A stretch of 64,000 nucleotides of DNA from Edaphocola flava (GTDB taxonomy: Bacteria; Bacteroidota; Bacteroidia; Chitinophagales; Chitinophagaceae): assembly GCF_004118155.1 (NCBI RefSeq), contig NZ_SAIQ01000001.1:1302001-1366000 (forward strand). The letters are read 5' to 3'. The notes beneath the pieces are model-generated. The model saw nothing but the letters and a program-made list of their open reading frames with translations, was not told the origin of the DNA and made no database searches. Shown here piece after piece: positions 35,480 to 44,337 of this stretch. Both the position numbers and the translations under genes were made by a program. Numbering within the stretch: position 1 is the stretch's first letter; each line of letters opens with the position of its first letter.

Positions 35480-37615
35480 ATGAATACTACTCAATTATTG
35501 GTATGCATCGCCGCAGCAGGAGCTGCAGCCGGTTGTAATACTGCTAAAAAGAGCCAGACGGCCGACTATAAAGCTATGAATAATCCGTTTTTTGCAAAGA
35601 GCCCATTACAATATCAGGCACCACAGTTTGATAAAATCAAAACAGAACATTTCAAACCTGCATTTGATCTGGGCATGAAGATACAGAATGAAGAAATCGC
35701 TAAAATAGCGGCTGATAAAGAAGCGCCAACTTTTAAAAATACGATACTCGCACTGGAATTAAGTGGAGCTGTATACAAGCGCGCGCTGAGTGTATTCTAC
35801 AACTTTACCAGTGCCAATACCAGTCCTGAAATTCAGGCACTGGAGCAGGAATATGCACCGAAGTTTTCTGCACATAAAGATGGTATCTACCTGAACGAGG
35901 CTTTGTTTGCACGCATCAGCAAACTGTACGGCAACCGCTTCTCGCTGGGTCTGGATAATGAAGATAAAAAACTGCTGGAGTATTACTATGAGCAGTTCAC
36001 TATGGCCGGTGCCAATCTTTCTGCTTCCGCTAAAGAGCAGATGAAAAAACTGAATGAGCAGGAAGCAGGTCTGATCGCCAGTTACACGTCAAAGCTTCTT
36101 GCGGCCCGTAAGGCCGGAGGTGTATTTTTTGACCAGGCATCAGAACTGGATGGCCTGAGTGCAGAAGAGCTGGAGGCAGCACATAATGATGCAAAAGCAG
36201 CGGGTAAAGAAGGTAAGTACTTATTGGCACTGCAGAACACAACACAGCAACCATTACTGCAAAATCTTAAAAACCGCGCTACCCGCGAAAAGCTTTATAA
36301 AGCTTCATGGACCCGTGCAGAGAAAGGTGATGCTAACGATACCCGCAGCCTGATCGAACAGATTGCAAAACTGCGTTTGCAGAAAGCAAAGCTGATGGGT
36401 AAACCAAACTATGCTGCCTGGAAACTACAGGATCAGATGGCAAAAACGCCAGAAGCTGCAGAAGAAATGCTGAAACAGATAGCCACTCCTGCAGTAACGA
36501 AAGCCCGTAAAGAAGCACAGGCATTGCAGGAACTGATCGATCAGCAGAAAGGCGGATTCAAACTGGAGCCATGGGACTGGAACTTCTATGCAGAACAATT
36601 GCGTAAAGCACATTATGACCTGGATGAAAGTGAGATCAAGCCTTACTTTGAAGTGACTACTGTTCTGGAGAAAGGGGTATTCTTTGCGGCTGAAAAATTG
36701 TATGGTGTTACCTTCAAGAAACGCTCCGATATTCCGGTATACCATCCTGATGTAGTGGCTTATGAAGTGTTTGACAGAGATGGTAAATCCATTGCGATTT
36801 ATTACCTGGACTTCTACACCCGCGATAATAAATCCGGTGGCGCATGGATGAGCAATTATGTAGATCAGTCTTATGTGCTGGGGCAGAAACCGGTTATTGT
36901 AAATGTATTCAACTATCAGAAGCCGGCTCCCGGCCGTCCTTCTCTGATCAGTTATGATGATGTGACCACTATGTTCCATGAGTTCGGACACTCTATTCAC
37001 GGACTGTTTGCCAGCCAGAAATATGTATCTCTGTCCGGAACTTCCGTTGCGAGAGACTTTGTAGAGTTCCCTTCTCAGATCAACGAACATTGGGCACTGG
37101 AGCCAAGTGTATTGAAAAATTATGCACTCCATTACCAAACCAAACAACCGATTCCGGAAGCCCTGGTTGCTAAAATGAAAAAAGCAGCTACGTTTAACCA
37201 GGGATATAATATGACCGAGCTGGCGGCAGCAGCAGCACTGGATCTGGAATGGCACAGCATTACTGATGAAAGCCAGGTAACCAGCGCCAATGACTTTGAA
37301 CGTAAAGCACTGGAGCATGTAGGCCTGCTGGTGTCTGAAGTGCCTCCGCGCTACCATTCACCATATTTCCTGCATATCTGGGGTAATGGGTATTCTGCAG
37401 GTTACTACGCCTATATCTGGTCAGAGATCCTGGATAATGATGCTTACGATTGGTTTAAAGCCAATGGCGGACTAACCCGTGCTAACGGTGACCGCTTCCG
37501 TCAGTATATCTTATCTGTAGGTAATACCATAGACCTGAACGATGCCTTTAAAAATTTCACCGGGCATAAAGCAGATATCAAACCATTGTTACGTAACCGT
37601 GGATTTATCGATTAA
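35480..37615 (+). CDS. M3-family zinc metallopeptidase lipoprotein (Dcp/oligopeptidase type)
   Basis: 711 aa. A lipobox AAGC (Cys19) makes it a lipoprotein. The HExxH zinc motif is HEFGH at residues 500-504, followed by SIHGLFA and the third ligand region about 25-30 residues on. Length and the TTMFHEFGHSIHG signature fit peptidyl-dipeptidase Dcp. Envelope-located Dcp-like lipoproteins are common in Bacteroidota and degrade oligopeptides. Single gene, terminated by the hairpin at 37634-37672. Confidence 0.95.
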   Translation: MNTTQLLVCIAAAGAAAGCNTAKKSQTADYKAMNNPFFAKSPLQYQAPQFDKIKTEHFKPAFDLGMKIQNEEIAKIAADKEAPTFKNTILALELSGAVYKRALSVFYNFTSANTSPEIQALEQEYAPKFSAHKDGIYLNEALFARISKLYGNRFSLGLDNEDKKLLEYYYEQFTMAGANLSASAKEQMKKLNEQEAGLIASYTSKLLAARKAGGVFFDQASELDGLSAEELEAAHNDAKAAGKEGKYLLALQNTTQQPLLQNLKNRATREKLYKASWTRAEKGDANDTRSLIEQIAKLRLQKAKLMGKPNYAAWKLQDQMAKTPEAAEEMLKQIATPAVTKARKEAQALQELIDQQKGGFKLEPWDWNFYAEQLRKAHYDLDESEIKPYFEVTTVLEKGVFFAAEKLYGVTFKKRSDIPVYHPDVVAYEVFDRDGKSIAIYYLDFYTRDNKSGGAWMSNYVDQSYVLGQKPVIVNVFNYQKPAPGRPSLISYDDVTTMFHEFGHSIHGLFASQKYVSLSGTSVARDFVEFPSQINEHWALEPSVLKNYALHYQTKQPIPEALVAKMKKAATFNQGYNMTELAAAAALDLEWHSITDESQVTSANDFERKALEHVGLLVSEVPPRYHSPYFLHIWGNGYSAGYYAYIWSEILDNDAYDWFKANGGLTRANGDRFRQYILSVGNTIDLNDAFKNFTGHKADIKPLLRNRGFID

Positions 37616-37633
37616 GTCAAGTGATTATGCTTT

Positions 37634-37672
37634 AATAGTAAAGGGGTGCCTTGCCGGCACCCCTTTACTATT
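37634..37672 (+). terminator. Terminator after the M3 peptidase gene
   Basis: A 17-bp stem (37634-37650 with 37656-37672, core AAGGGGTGCC) with a 5-nt loop and a run of T after it. Confidence 0.93.
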
Positions 37673-37785
37673 TTTTAAAAAACAGTTCATTAACGAATTA
37701 TTATATCCGGCTGACTAAACTTGTTAATACAATACACGTCTATGTATCATAATTGATTTGCAAAAACTTGTATAAATACTAAACG

Positions 37786-39321
37786 ATGAGAAACATACTT
37801 CAAAAATACAGAACACTGGCTTTAGGCACTGCCCTGGGAATGGCGGCTTTGATCGCAACCGGTACTAAAGCAAGCGCCCAGTATAACGACGACTATAATT
37901 ATAACAACAATTATAATAACGGATATAATAATAACAATGGGTACAACAATGGTTATAACCAGGGTGGTTACCAGGACGATAATTATAATAACAATGGGTA
38001 CAATAGTTATAACAATGACTATATGGCCTTCTATAATGACCTTGCCCCTCACGGACAGTGGTTCAGAGATCCGCAGTACGGTATGGTGTGGAGCCCGCGC
38101 GTAGGTCGTGATTTCTCCCCATATCAGACTAACGGTTATTGGGCTATGACTCAGTACGGTAATACCTGGATGAGTAATTACTCCTGGGGATGGGCCGCCT
38201 TCCACTATGGAAGATGGACGTATGATTCCTATTATGGCTGGATCTGGATTCCTGGGAATGAATGGGGGCCGGCATGGGTAAACTGGCGTAGCGGTGGCGG
38301 ATATTATGGCTGGGCTCCTTTAGGTCCTGGCGTTTCTATCAGCATGTCATTCGGCTTCAATGCTCCTATGAACTGGTGGACATTCGTTCCGATGTCTAAT
38401 ATTTACTACACAGGAGGCTATAACCGTTATTATAACCGTGGTAATGTCTATAATATCTATAACAACACTACCGTTATCAACAACTATAACAACTACGGTG
38501 GCAGAAATTACATTGTAGGACCAAGCCGTGGTGATGTAGAACGTTCTGTACGCAGATCTGTTACAGTATACAACCTGTCTGATCGTAATGGCGGAGGCCG
38601 CAGTTATGTAAGAGGTGGAAATATCGAAATGTACCGTCCTAATGTAAATAATATTGTGCGCAGTACCAATGCAAGAAGCATTGACACCCGTAATGTTAAA
38701 ACCATTAACAGAGGGGACCGAGCCAATCCCGGACAAGGAACACAAAATCCGGTAAGAAACAATAATAATAATGGTGTACGTACACCTGGCAATACAAATA
38801 GTTATGACCGAGGTAATCGTCCTGATCCACAGATGAATAATGGTGGCTATCAACGCAGAACAGATGCTCCGGCACCTAACCGTAGTGTAACACCTACTCC
38901 TGCACCGGCTCCGAACAGGATGATGGATAACAATAATAATCGTATAGATCGTTCAAGAGAGGTGCGTATGCAGCAACCACAACCGCAGCAGCAGGCGCCA
39001 AACAGAATGATGGACAATAATAATAATAACCGTATTGACCGTTCAAGAGAAGTGCGTATGCAACAGCAACAGCCGGCTCCGGCACCTCAGCGTATGAGTC
39101 AGCCTGCGCCATCAAGAAGCTATGACCGTGCTCCGCAGTCAATGCCACAACGCCAGCAAGCTGCACCGGCACCGCAACGTCAGGTAAGTCCTGCGCCACA
39201 GCGCCAGCAATTTGAATCAAGACCTGCTCCTTCTATGCAACGCTCGGCTCCGGAACGCTCATCCGGCAACAGCGCTCCTTCAAGAGGCGGTGGAAATATG
39301 GACAGAGGTTTCAGACGTTAA
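37786..39321 (+). CDS. DUF6600-type secreted protein with Asn/Tyr-rich and Pro/Gln-rich low-complexity arms
   Basis: 511 aa. Signal peptide ending ASAQ, an Asn/Tyr/Gly-rich segment (about 27-75), then a compact Trp/Tyr-rich domain (about 78-200) of the DUF6600 type, with repeated WTYDSYYGWIWIPG and WAPLGPGVSIS patterns. A long Arg/Asn/Pro/Gln-rich tail to the C-terminus follows. In this family the tail is often disordered and could bind the wall or polysaccharide. Two near-identical copies of a 20-residue segment (38914-38970 and 39001-39060) show recent expansion of the tail. Function unknown. Confidence 0.85.
   Translation: MRNILQKYRTLALGTALGMAALIATGTKASAQYNDDYNYNNNYNNGYNNNNGYNNGYNQGGYQDDNYNNNGYNSYNNDYMAFYNDLAPHGQWFRDPQYGMVWSPRVGRDFSPYQTNGYWAMTQYGNTWMSNYSWGWAAFHYGRWTYDSYYGWIWIPGNEWGPAWVNWRSGGGYYGWAPLGPGVSISMSFGFNAPMNWWTFVPMSNIYYTGGYNRYYNRGNVYNIYNNTTVINNYNNYGGRNYIVGPSRGDVERSVRRSVTVYNLSDRNGGGRSYVRGGNIEMYRPNVNNIVRSTNARSIDTRNVKTINRGDRANPGQGTQNPVRNNNNNGVRTPGNTNSYDRGNRPDPQMNNGGYQRRTDAPAPNRSVTPTPAPAPNRMMDNNNNRIDRSREVRMQQPQPQQQAPNRMMDNNNNNRIDRSREVRMQQQQPAPAPQRMSQPAPSRSYDRAPQSMPQRQQAAPAPQRQVSPAPQRQQFESRPAPSMQRSAPERSSGNSAPSRGGGNMDRGFRR
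38914..39066 (+). repeat. Internal duplication in the low-complexity tail
   Basis: Two copies (from 38914 and from 39001) encode NRMMDNNNN(N)RIDRSREVRM with only synonymous changes and one extra Asn codon. They are separated by a Gln/Pro-rich spacer. An AAT/AAC run within each copy is a likely slippage site. Confidence 0.8.
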
Positions 39322-39356
39322 GAATAAGAGATGAAATAATCATTTGGAAAACACTG

Positions 39357-39392
39357 AAAAACGATAAATAATTTAGGTTATTTATCGTTTTT
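39357..39392 (+). terminator. Terminator after the DUF6600 gene
   Basis: A 15-bp A/T-rich stem (39357-39371 with 39378-39392, core ACGATAAATAA) with a 6-nt loop and a T run to the right. Confidence 0.85.
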
Positions 39393-39487
39393 TTGTTCCA
39401 TAATCATTAATATTGTGAGGCGTTGACAGAGCGTCTGTTGGCACAGTTGGGAATTTTAAAAAAAATTTAGAAAATATTAGCAAAGGC

Positions 39488-39518
39488 TTTGCATTTCTAA
39501 AAGAAAGTTATATTATTG
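39488..39518 (+). promoter_or_regulatory. Promoter of gldJ
   Basis: TTTG at 39488-39491, a 19-bp spacer and TATTATTG at 39511-39518. The -7 box has one mismatch to TAnnTTTG. It is preceded by an A/T-rich stretch and lies 56 bp upstream of the ATG. Confidence 0.65.
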
Positions 39519-39574
39519 TATCGCTTTTCGGTATATTTTTTATCGAAACAATGTAAAATAAACATTAATAACAG

Positions 39575-41092
39575 ATGAAAAGAGCACTATTTGGTATTAG
39601 TTTGCTAAGTGTAGGTTTCGCTACAGTATTGACATCATGTTCTTCTAATAAAGGAAGAGGAGTTTCCGAAAAGACGGGCTGGAACTACAATGACTCTCGT
39701 TTGGGTGGTTTTTCTGCTGCGCAGAATTACAAGGGTATGCAAACCGGTCCCGGATTAGTATTTATCGAAGGTGGTAGCTTTGTAATGGGACAAACGGATG
39801 AAGATCTGTATTATACAAAAAACAACACTCCACGCAGGGTAACTGTTTCTTCTTTCTATATGGATGAAACCGAAGTAGCAAACGTACACTACCGTGAATA
39901 TATTTACTGGTTACAACGTGCTTATGGTGCCGATTATCCGGATGTGGTAGATGCTGCTAAACCAGACGAAACAGTTTGGCGCTCTTCTTTATCATACAAC
40001 GAGCCTTACGTTCAATACTACTTCAATCACGCTGCATACGATCAGTATCCTGTAGTAGGCGTTACCTGGGATCAGGCTAACGATTATGCTAAATGGCGTT
40101 CTGACAGGGTGAACGAGCAAATCCTGATGAAAAACGGATTGCTGAAGAAAAACCCTAACCAGGTGAATGAAGATGTATTTACTTCTGAAACATACGTAAA
40201 CGGTCAGTACCTGGGTTCTCAGGGTCGTACCAAGCAAAGAGATCTGGATCCTACAGGTTCCGGTTCAAGACCAACCAACTATGCTGATGGTATGTTACTG
40301 CCTAACTACCGTCTGCCAACAGAAGCAGAGTGGGAATTTGCTGCACTGGGTGCAATCGCAAACAACCCTTCTCCTCGCAGCAAACGCAGCCGTGGTGAAG
40401 AAGCTTTTACAGATCGTCAATCCAACACATGGGGTGATATCCGTTCAGTAAGATACCAGGAGAAAAATGCTCAGAAAGGTGAAATGCTGGCTAACTTCAA
40501 ACGCAAAAGCGGAGACTACGGTGGTGTTACCGGTGGTCTGAATGATAACTCTTTCGGTCCTGCTGATGTACATAAATACTTACCGAATGCTAACGGTTTA
40601 TATAACATGGCGGGTAACGTAAACGAGTGGTGTATGGATGTTTACCGTGCAACTTCTTTACAAGACTTCAGCGATTATCGTCCTGTTGTAGGTGGTGAGA
40701 AATTCACTAAAAGAAAAATCGAAAGCGATTACACCATCACTGAAAAAGATAGCTTAGGTCGCGAAGTAAGAGTTGATATCGATTCTACAGACTTAGTTGG
40801 TCAATACAACAGAGATTACAAGAAAGCAGATAACAGAGATGTTCTGGAAAATGAAGGCCAATACCGTTACGATTATGGCAGACAAAGCCTGATCAACAAT
40901 GATAGCCGTGTAATCAAAGGTGGTTCATGGAGCGACAACTACTACTGGTTAAGCCCTGGTACAAGACGTTTCCAACAAGCAAATCAACCAACTGCTACTA
41001 CAGGTTTCCGTTGTATCATGGACAGATTAGGAAGCACTATCTTAGATGCTCCTTCTGGAAACTCTTTCAAAGCGTCAAAAAAACGTAGATAA
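39575..41092 (+). CDS. gldJ: Gliding motility/T9SS-associated lipoprotein GldJ
   Basis: 505 aa. Lipobox LTSC (Cys22), then a formylglycine-generating-enzyme-like (SUMF1) domain with GPGLVFIEGGSFVMG near residue 60, YPVVGVTWDQANDYAKWR and NMAGNVNEWCMDVYR. The N-terminal TGWNYND and the DETEVANVHYREYIYWL block fit GldJ better than GldK, another SUMF1-type lipoprotein of the same machinery. GldJ is an outer-membrane lipoprotein that stabilises the motor and secretion proteins of gliding bacteria. The other gld/spr genes are not in this window. Confidence 0.88.
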   Translation: MKRALFGISLLSVGFATVLTSCSSNKGRGVSEKTGWNYNDSRLGGFSAAQNYKGMQTGPGLVFIEGGSFVMGQTDEDLYYTKNNTPRRVTVSSFYMDETEVANVHYREYIYWLQRAYGADYPDVVDAAKPDETVWRSSLSYNEPYVQYYFNHAAYDQYPVVGVTWDQANDYAKWRSDRVNEQILMKNGLLKKNPNQVNEDVFTSETYVNGQYLGSQGRTKQRDLDPTGSGSRPTNYADGMLLPNYRLPTEAEWEFAALGAIANNPSPRSKRSRGEEAFTDRQSNTWGDIRSVRYQEKNAQKGEMLANFKRKSGDYGGVTGGLNDNSFGPADVHKYLPNANGLYNMAGNVNEWCMDVYRATSLQDFSDYRPVVGGEKFTKRKIESDYTITEKDSLGREVRVDIDSTDLVGQYNRDYKKADNRDVLENEGQYRYDYGRQSLINNDSRVIKGGSWSDNYYWLSPGTRRFQQANQPTATTGFRCIMDRLGSTILDAPSGNSFKASKKRR

Positions 41093-41121
41093 GACCAAGA
41101 TGGCAACATCTTTACCATATA

Positions 41122-41150
41122 AATACCCCTTCCGTTCAGGAAGGGGTATT
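41122..41150 (+). terminator. Terminator after gldJ
   Basis: A 12-bp stem (41122-41133 with 41139-41150, core ATACCCCTTCC) with a 5-nt loop followed by CTTTTATAT. It lies 26 bp before the ATG of the next gene, which therefore needs its own promoter or leaky readthrough. Confidence 0.88.
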
Positions 41151-41175
41151 CTTTTATATATAAACCCCTATACTC

Positions 41176-41970
41176 ATGAAATGTATGACTTTATCAGCAG
41201 CATTCTTAATGGTAGCCCCATTGGTAGTCACAGCACAGGACTCCAGGCAGGAAAGTATACAGAAAGAGGCGCTTAATTGTGCACAGCAGTACAATTATAA
41301 CACCAACATGCGCGCCTGGCAGGATTGCCTGGATAAGGGCCTTGCACAGGATAGTACGATTGCATATCTATGGCAGCAGAAAGCTATGCCTTATTTCAAA
41401 TGCCGTAAATATGAGGTAGGTATGGGCTATCTTGATAAAGCAGTACATTATGACCGGGAGCGGTGGCTGCCTTACAGGGGTTTTATCAAGTGCATATTTC
41501 AGAAGAATTATGCCGGAGCCATTGCAGACCTGGAAGCCTGTATTGCTGACTATGGAAATGGCTATGTTATGGATCACACATATGCCTTTTATATAGCCAT
41601 CAGTCAGCTGCAGCTAAATCGTTTTGCAGAGGCAGAAGTGTTGTTGCGTAACTATACGGAAGAGCAGGAAGCCAAGCGCGGTAAGGACCGGGTACACCAC
41701 CTGGGCCTGTTTTACTGGGGTATTGCACAATTTGAATTGGGTAATATGGATGAGGCACTAAAACATTTTAATGAAGCCCTGCGCTTATATCCTAATTTTC
41801 CGGATGCGGCATACTACCGTGCGGTATGTCTTAATAGGCAAGGAGCCCCGGCAGAGGAGGTCGAGAAGCTCTACAACAAGGCGGTAGAAGATGCGAAGAA
41901 TGGATATACGATAAATGAAGATAATGCTATTTATGAAACCTATCCTTACCAGGTTCGTTGGCCAAAATAA
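41176..41970 (+). CDS. Secreted TPR-repeat protein
   Basis: 264 aa. Signal peptide ending VTAQ, then several tetratricopeptide-like helix pairs. The clearest are YEVGMGYLDKAVHYD (about 76-90), FAEAEVLLRNYTEEQE and MDEALKHFNEALRLYPNFPDAAYYRAV (split by short turns). Such repeats mediate protein contacts. It lies just after gldJ, but the intervening terminator argues against a simple operon. The stop codon is inside a 25-bp hairpin. Confidence 0.82.
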   Translation: MKCMTLSAAFLMVAPLVVTAQDSRQESIQKEALNCAQQYNYNTNMRAWQDCLDKGLAQDSTIAYLWQQKAMPYFKCRKYEVGMGYLDKAVHYDRERWLPYRGFIKCIFQKNYAGAIADLEACIADYGNGYVMDHTYAFYIAISQLQLNRFAEAEVLLRNYTEEQEAKRGKDRVHHLGLFYWGIAQFELGNMDEALKHFNEALRLYPNFPDAAYYRAVCLNRQGAPAEEVEKLYNKAVEDAKNGYTINEDNAIYETYPYQVRWPK

Positions 41971-42011
41971 ATAAGGGGACTCATATTGAGTCCCCTTATT
42001 TATTTTGGCCA
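41959..42011. terminator. Long bidirectional terminator between TPR gene and symporter gene
   Basis: A perfect 25-bp stem (41959-41983 with 41987-42011) with a 3-nt loop TAT and core GGGGACTCA. The left arm contains the last codons and the stop (41968-41970) of the TPR gene. The symporter gene ends 6 bp to the right. Confidence 0.93.
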
Positions 42012-42016
42012 GCTTT

Positions 42017-43549
42017 TTATGCTACTTTGATGGGCAGATTAGCCTTATGGCTTACGATCAGTAAGCCCAGGAAGGTAATCATGCCATTAATAATAATCAG
42101 TTCAACACCGATGGCGTAATGGCTATAAGCTGAAACAAGCGCATTGATGATATAAGTGAGCACAGGAGCCAGCAGCGTTACCGTTAGAATAGCATACTTG
42201 CGGTCGATCTGCCTTTTGGTAAATATACCGAAAGCAAATAAGCCCAGTAAGGGTCCGTAGGTATAGCCAGCAACCTCCATAATGAGGTATACAATCGACT
42301 TATTGTTGATGGCTTTAAAGATCATGATCAGTACAAAGAAGAGTACTGTGAAAATCAGGTGGATACGGATTCTTAGCTTCTTTTTCTGACTTTCTGTTTT
42401 AGCAGTATCTTCATTAAGCTTCAGCAGGTCTACACAGTAAGAGCTGGTTACCGCCGTTAAGGCACCATCTGCAGAAGGAAAGAGTGCCGAGATCAGCCCG
42501 ATGATGAAAATAACCGAAATGATCATAGGGAAGTGCCCTTGCAGGGATAGTGCCGGGAACAGGTCATCTCCCATTACACTGGCGCCGCCGGAGCCCAATA
42601 CAAATCCTTTGTCGATATAATGTCCGCCTTGCTGCTGCGCATATAAATACAGTAAACCACCCAGGAAGAGAAACGCAAGATTCACGATCAGCAAAATGCC
42701 GGCAAAACTGAGCATATTCTTCTTGGCATTACGCAGATTATTAACCGAGATGTTTTTTTGCATCATCTCCTGGTCCAGTCCGGTCATCGTAATGGTAATG
42801 AACATACCCCCCAGGATCGTTTTCAGGAAATAGGTTTTGGCGTTCATGTCCAGGTTCAGTACGCGGGTATAAGCCTTTTCCTGCAATTGACCGAAAGCCT
42901 CACCGGCAGATAGATCCAGGGAGTGCAGGATATAAATAATACAGGCAATAAGACTGATGATCATGAAAGAAGTCTGCAGGGTATCAGTAATAACAATAGT
43001 CTTCACCCCGCCTTCAAAGGTGTATAAAAGCACCATCAAAAGCAATACCAGTGAGGTGACCCAGAATGGCACGCCCAGGGGCTCCAGCAGGAAGATCTGC
43101 AGCACATTAACCACAAGGTACAGTCGCGCTGTTGCACCGATGCTACGGGATATAATGAAGAAAATAGAACCGATCTTGTGTGCTTCCACATTAAACCGCT
43201 TGCCGAGATAAGTGTAGATCGATGTCAGGTTCATCCGGTAATAAAGCGGGAGCAGTACTGCCGCTACGATAAAGTACCCGATGAAGAAACCGATCACCAT
43301 CATATAGTACTCAAAACCACCATAGGGATACATGCCCGAAGTCATTTTGCCTACCGTGCCCGGTACCGAAATAAAAGTAACACCACTCAAGCTGGTACCG
43401 ATCATACCGAAGGCAACCAGCATCCAGTTACTGTTGCGGTTACCGATAAAAAACGATTCATTATTAGAGTTGCGTGCTGTATAAAAGGAAACACCCAACA
43501 GCAGCGCAAAATAGGCCAGAATGATCAGCAGAAGTAAAGTTGCATTCAT
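42017..43549 (-). CDS. Sodium:solute symporter (SSS family)
   Basis: 510 aa from the ATG at 43549; an in-frame upstream start (43696) would run through the preceding terminator and barrel gene and adds an implausible leader. About 13 TM segments, beginning NATLLLLIILAYFALLLG, and the SSS core GVTFISVPGTVG are visible. SSS transporters couple Na+ entry to uptake of sugars, amino acids, sialic acid or similar; the substrate cannot be read from the sequence. It is preceded on the minus strand by the hairpin at 43575-43604. Confidence 0.93.
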   Translation of the reverse strand: MNATLLLLIILAYFALLLGVSFYTARNSNNESFFIGNRNSNWMLVAFGMIGTSLSGVTFISVPGTVGKMTSGMYPYGGFEYYMMVIGFFIGYFIVAAVLLPLYYRMNLTSIYTYLGKRFNVEAHKIGSIFFIISRSIGATARLYLVVNVLQIFLLEPLGVPFWVTSLVLLLMVLLYTFEGGVKTIVITDTLQTSFMIISLIACIIYILHSLDLSAGEAFGQLQEKAYTRVLNLDMNAKTYFLKTILGGMFITITMTGLDQEMMQKNISVNNLRNAKKNMLSFAGILLIVNLAFLFLGGLLYLYAQQQGGHYIDKGFVLGSGGASVMGDDLFPALSLQGHFPMIISVIFIIGLISALFPSADGALTAVTSSYCVDLLKLNEDTAKTESQKKKLRIRIHLIFTVLFFVLIMIFKAINNKSIVYLIMEVAGYTYGPLLGLFAFGIFTKRQIDRKYAILTVTLLAPVLTYIINALVSAYSHYAIGVELIIINGMITFLGLLIVSHKANLPIKVA

Positions 43550-43574
43550 TTGTGTATAAACAAAAAAGTAAATG

Positions 43575-43604
43575 AAAAGCGTACCATATGTCTGGTACGC
43601 TTTT
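43575..43604 (-). terminator. Terminator after the barrel protein gene at 43621
   Basis: A 12-bp stem (43575-43586 with 43593-43604, core AGCGTACCA) with a 6-nt loop, 16 bp after the stop of the barrel gene on the minus strand. Its core matches the hairpin at 33484-33524. It lies only 25 bp before the symporter ATG. Confidence 0.85.
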
Positions 43605-43620
43605 ATATAGGTAAAATAAA

Positions 43621-44307
43621 TTAGAAGCCGATACCAAACCCGATAACCGGTTGTATCGATCCGTAGTACGGACTGGCAACAGTACCCTGGTACCATCCGT
43701 TGGAAGAAGTTACCGTTTTAATCGTCTGGTTTTGCAGTACATCGTAGTACAATCCTATGTACATACTGATGCGCTCAGATACAGGCAATCTGTATCCGGC
43801 ACCCACAAGCAGAGAAGGAAGATCATACCTGATGCTAACCTTTTCCTTGCCCGATCCGCCGGCTATCCGTGCAGCATCTGTCCAGCGGGTATTGGAGAAG
43901 TGATGCTCATATTGCACCTGCACAAAAAACTGATTAAAAATGTTATATCTGACCCAGGCTCCGGGAGATACCATAGATGACTGTAGTGCAGATATTTCGA
44001 AACGGTTGGTTGTGGTGTTGTAATACTCTTTGTACTTTCCGTCTCTGTAATAGAGATAGCCCAGGCTTACACCGGCCAGCAGATTATTGGTCAGTTTATA
44101 GCCTACCATAGGGGAAATGCCTGCCATAAAAGTGCTGTTGGCAAAGCCCAGAGATAAACCACCACCGATGACAATACGTTGCGGATCAAAACCCGAAGCA
44201 TTATTTTTAGGTTTACTGTTATGGCCACCGCTGCTGTAGCGCTCCTGCGCCTGGCTGGCCGAAAGTCCGAGCAATAATCCTGCAAGAACAAATAGTATTT
44301 TCTTCAT
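43621..44307 (-). CDS. Outer membrane beta-barrel protein
   Basis: 228 aa. Signal peptide ending ASQAQ, a short Gly/Asn/Lys-rich linker, then strands with Gly-Tyr turns (GGGLSLGFANSTFMAG, GYKLTNNLLAGVSLGYLYYRDG, YRLPVSERISMYIGLYYD) and a terminal GFGIGF ending in Phe, the usual outer-membrane insertion signal. It lies 30 bp downstream of the POT transporter gene in the same direction, so a common transcript is likely. Confidence 0.85.
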   Translation of the reverse strand: MKKILFVLAGLLLGLSASQAQERYSSGGHNSKPKNNASGFDPQRIVIGGGLSLGFANSTFMAGISPMVGYKLTNNLLAGVSLGYLYYRDGKYKEYYNTTTNRFEISALQSSMVSPGAWVRYNIFNQFFVQVQYEHHFSNTRWTDAARIAGGSGKEKVSIRYDLPSLLVGAGYRLPVSERISMYIGLYYDVLQNQTIKTVTSSNGWYQGTVASPYYGSIQPVIGFGIGF

Positions 44308-44337
44308 GGTTCTTAATTTATAACAGATCTTCTATAC

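Noticed and set aside
36425-37357. 310-codon minus-strand frame
   Set aside because: Antisense to the M3 peptidase, whose HEFGH motif and length settle the coding strand.
37910-38030. Repetitive AAT/AAC/TAT run suggestive of a CRISPR or tandem array
   Set aside because: The period is not fixed, there are no unique spacers, and the run encodes the Asn/Tyr-rich arm of the DUF6600 protein.
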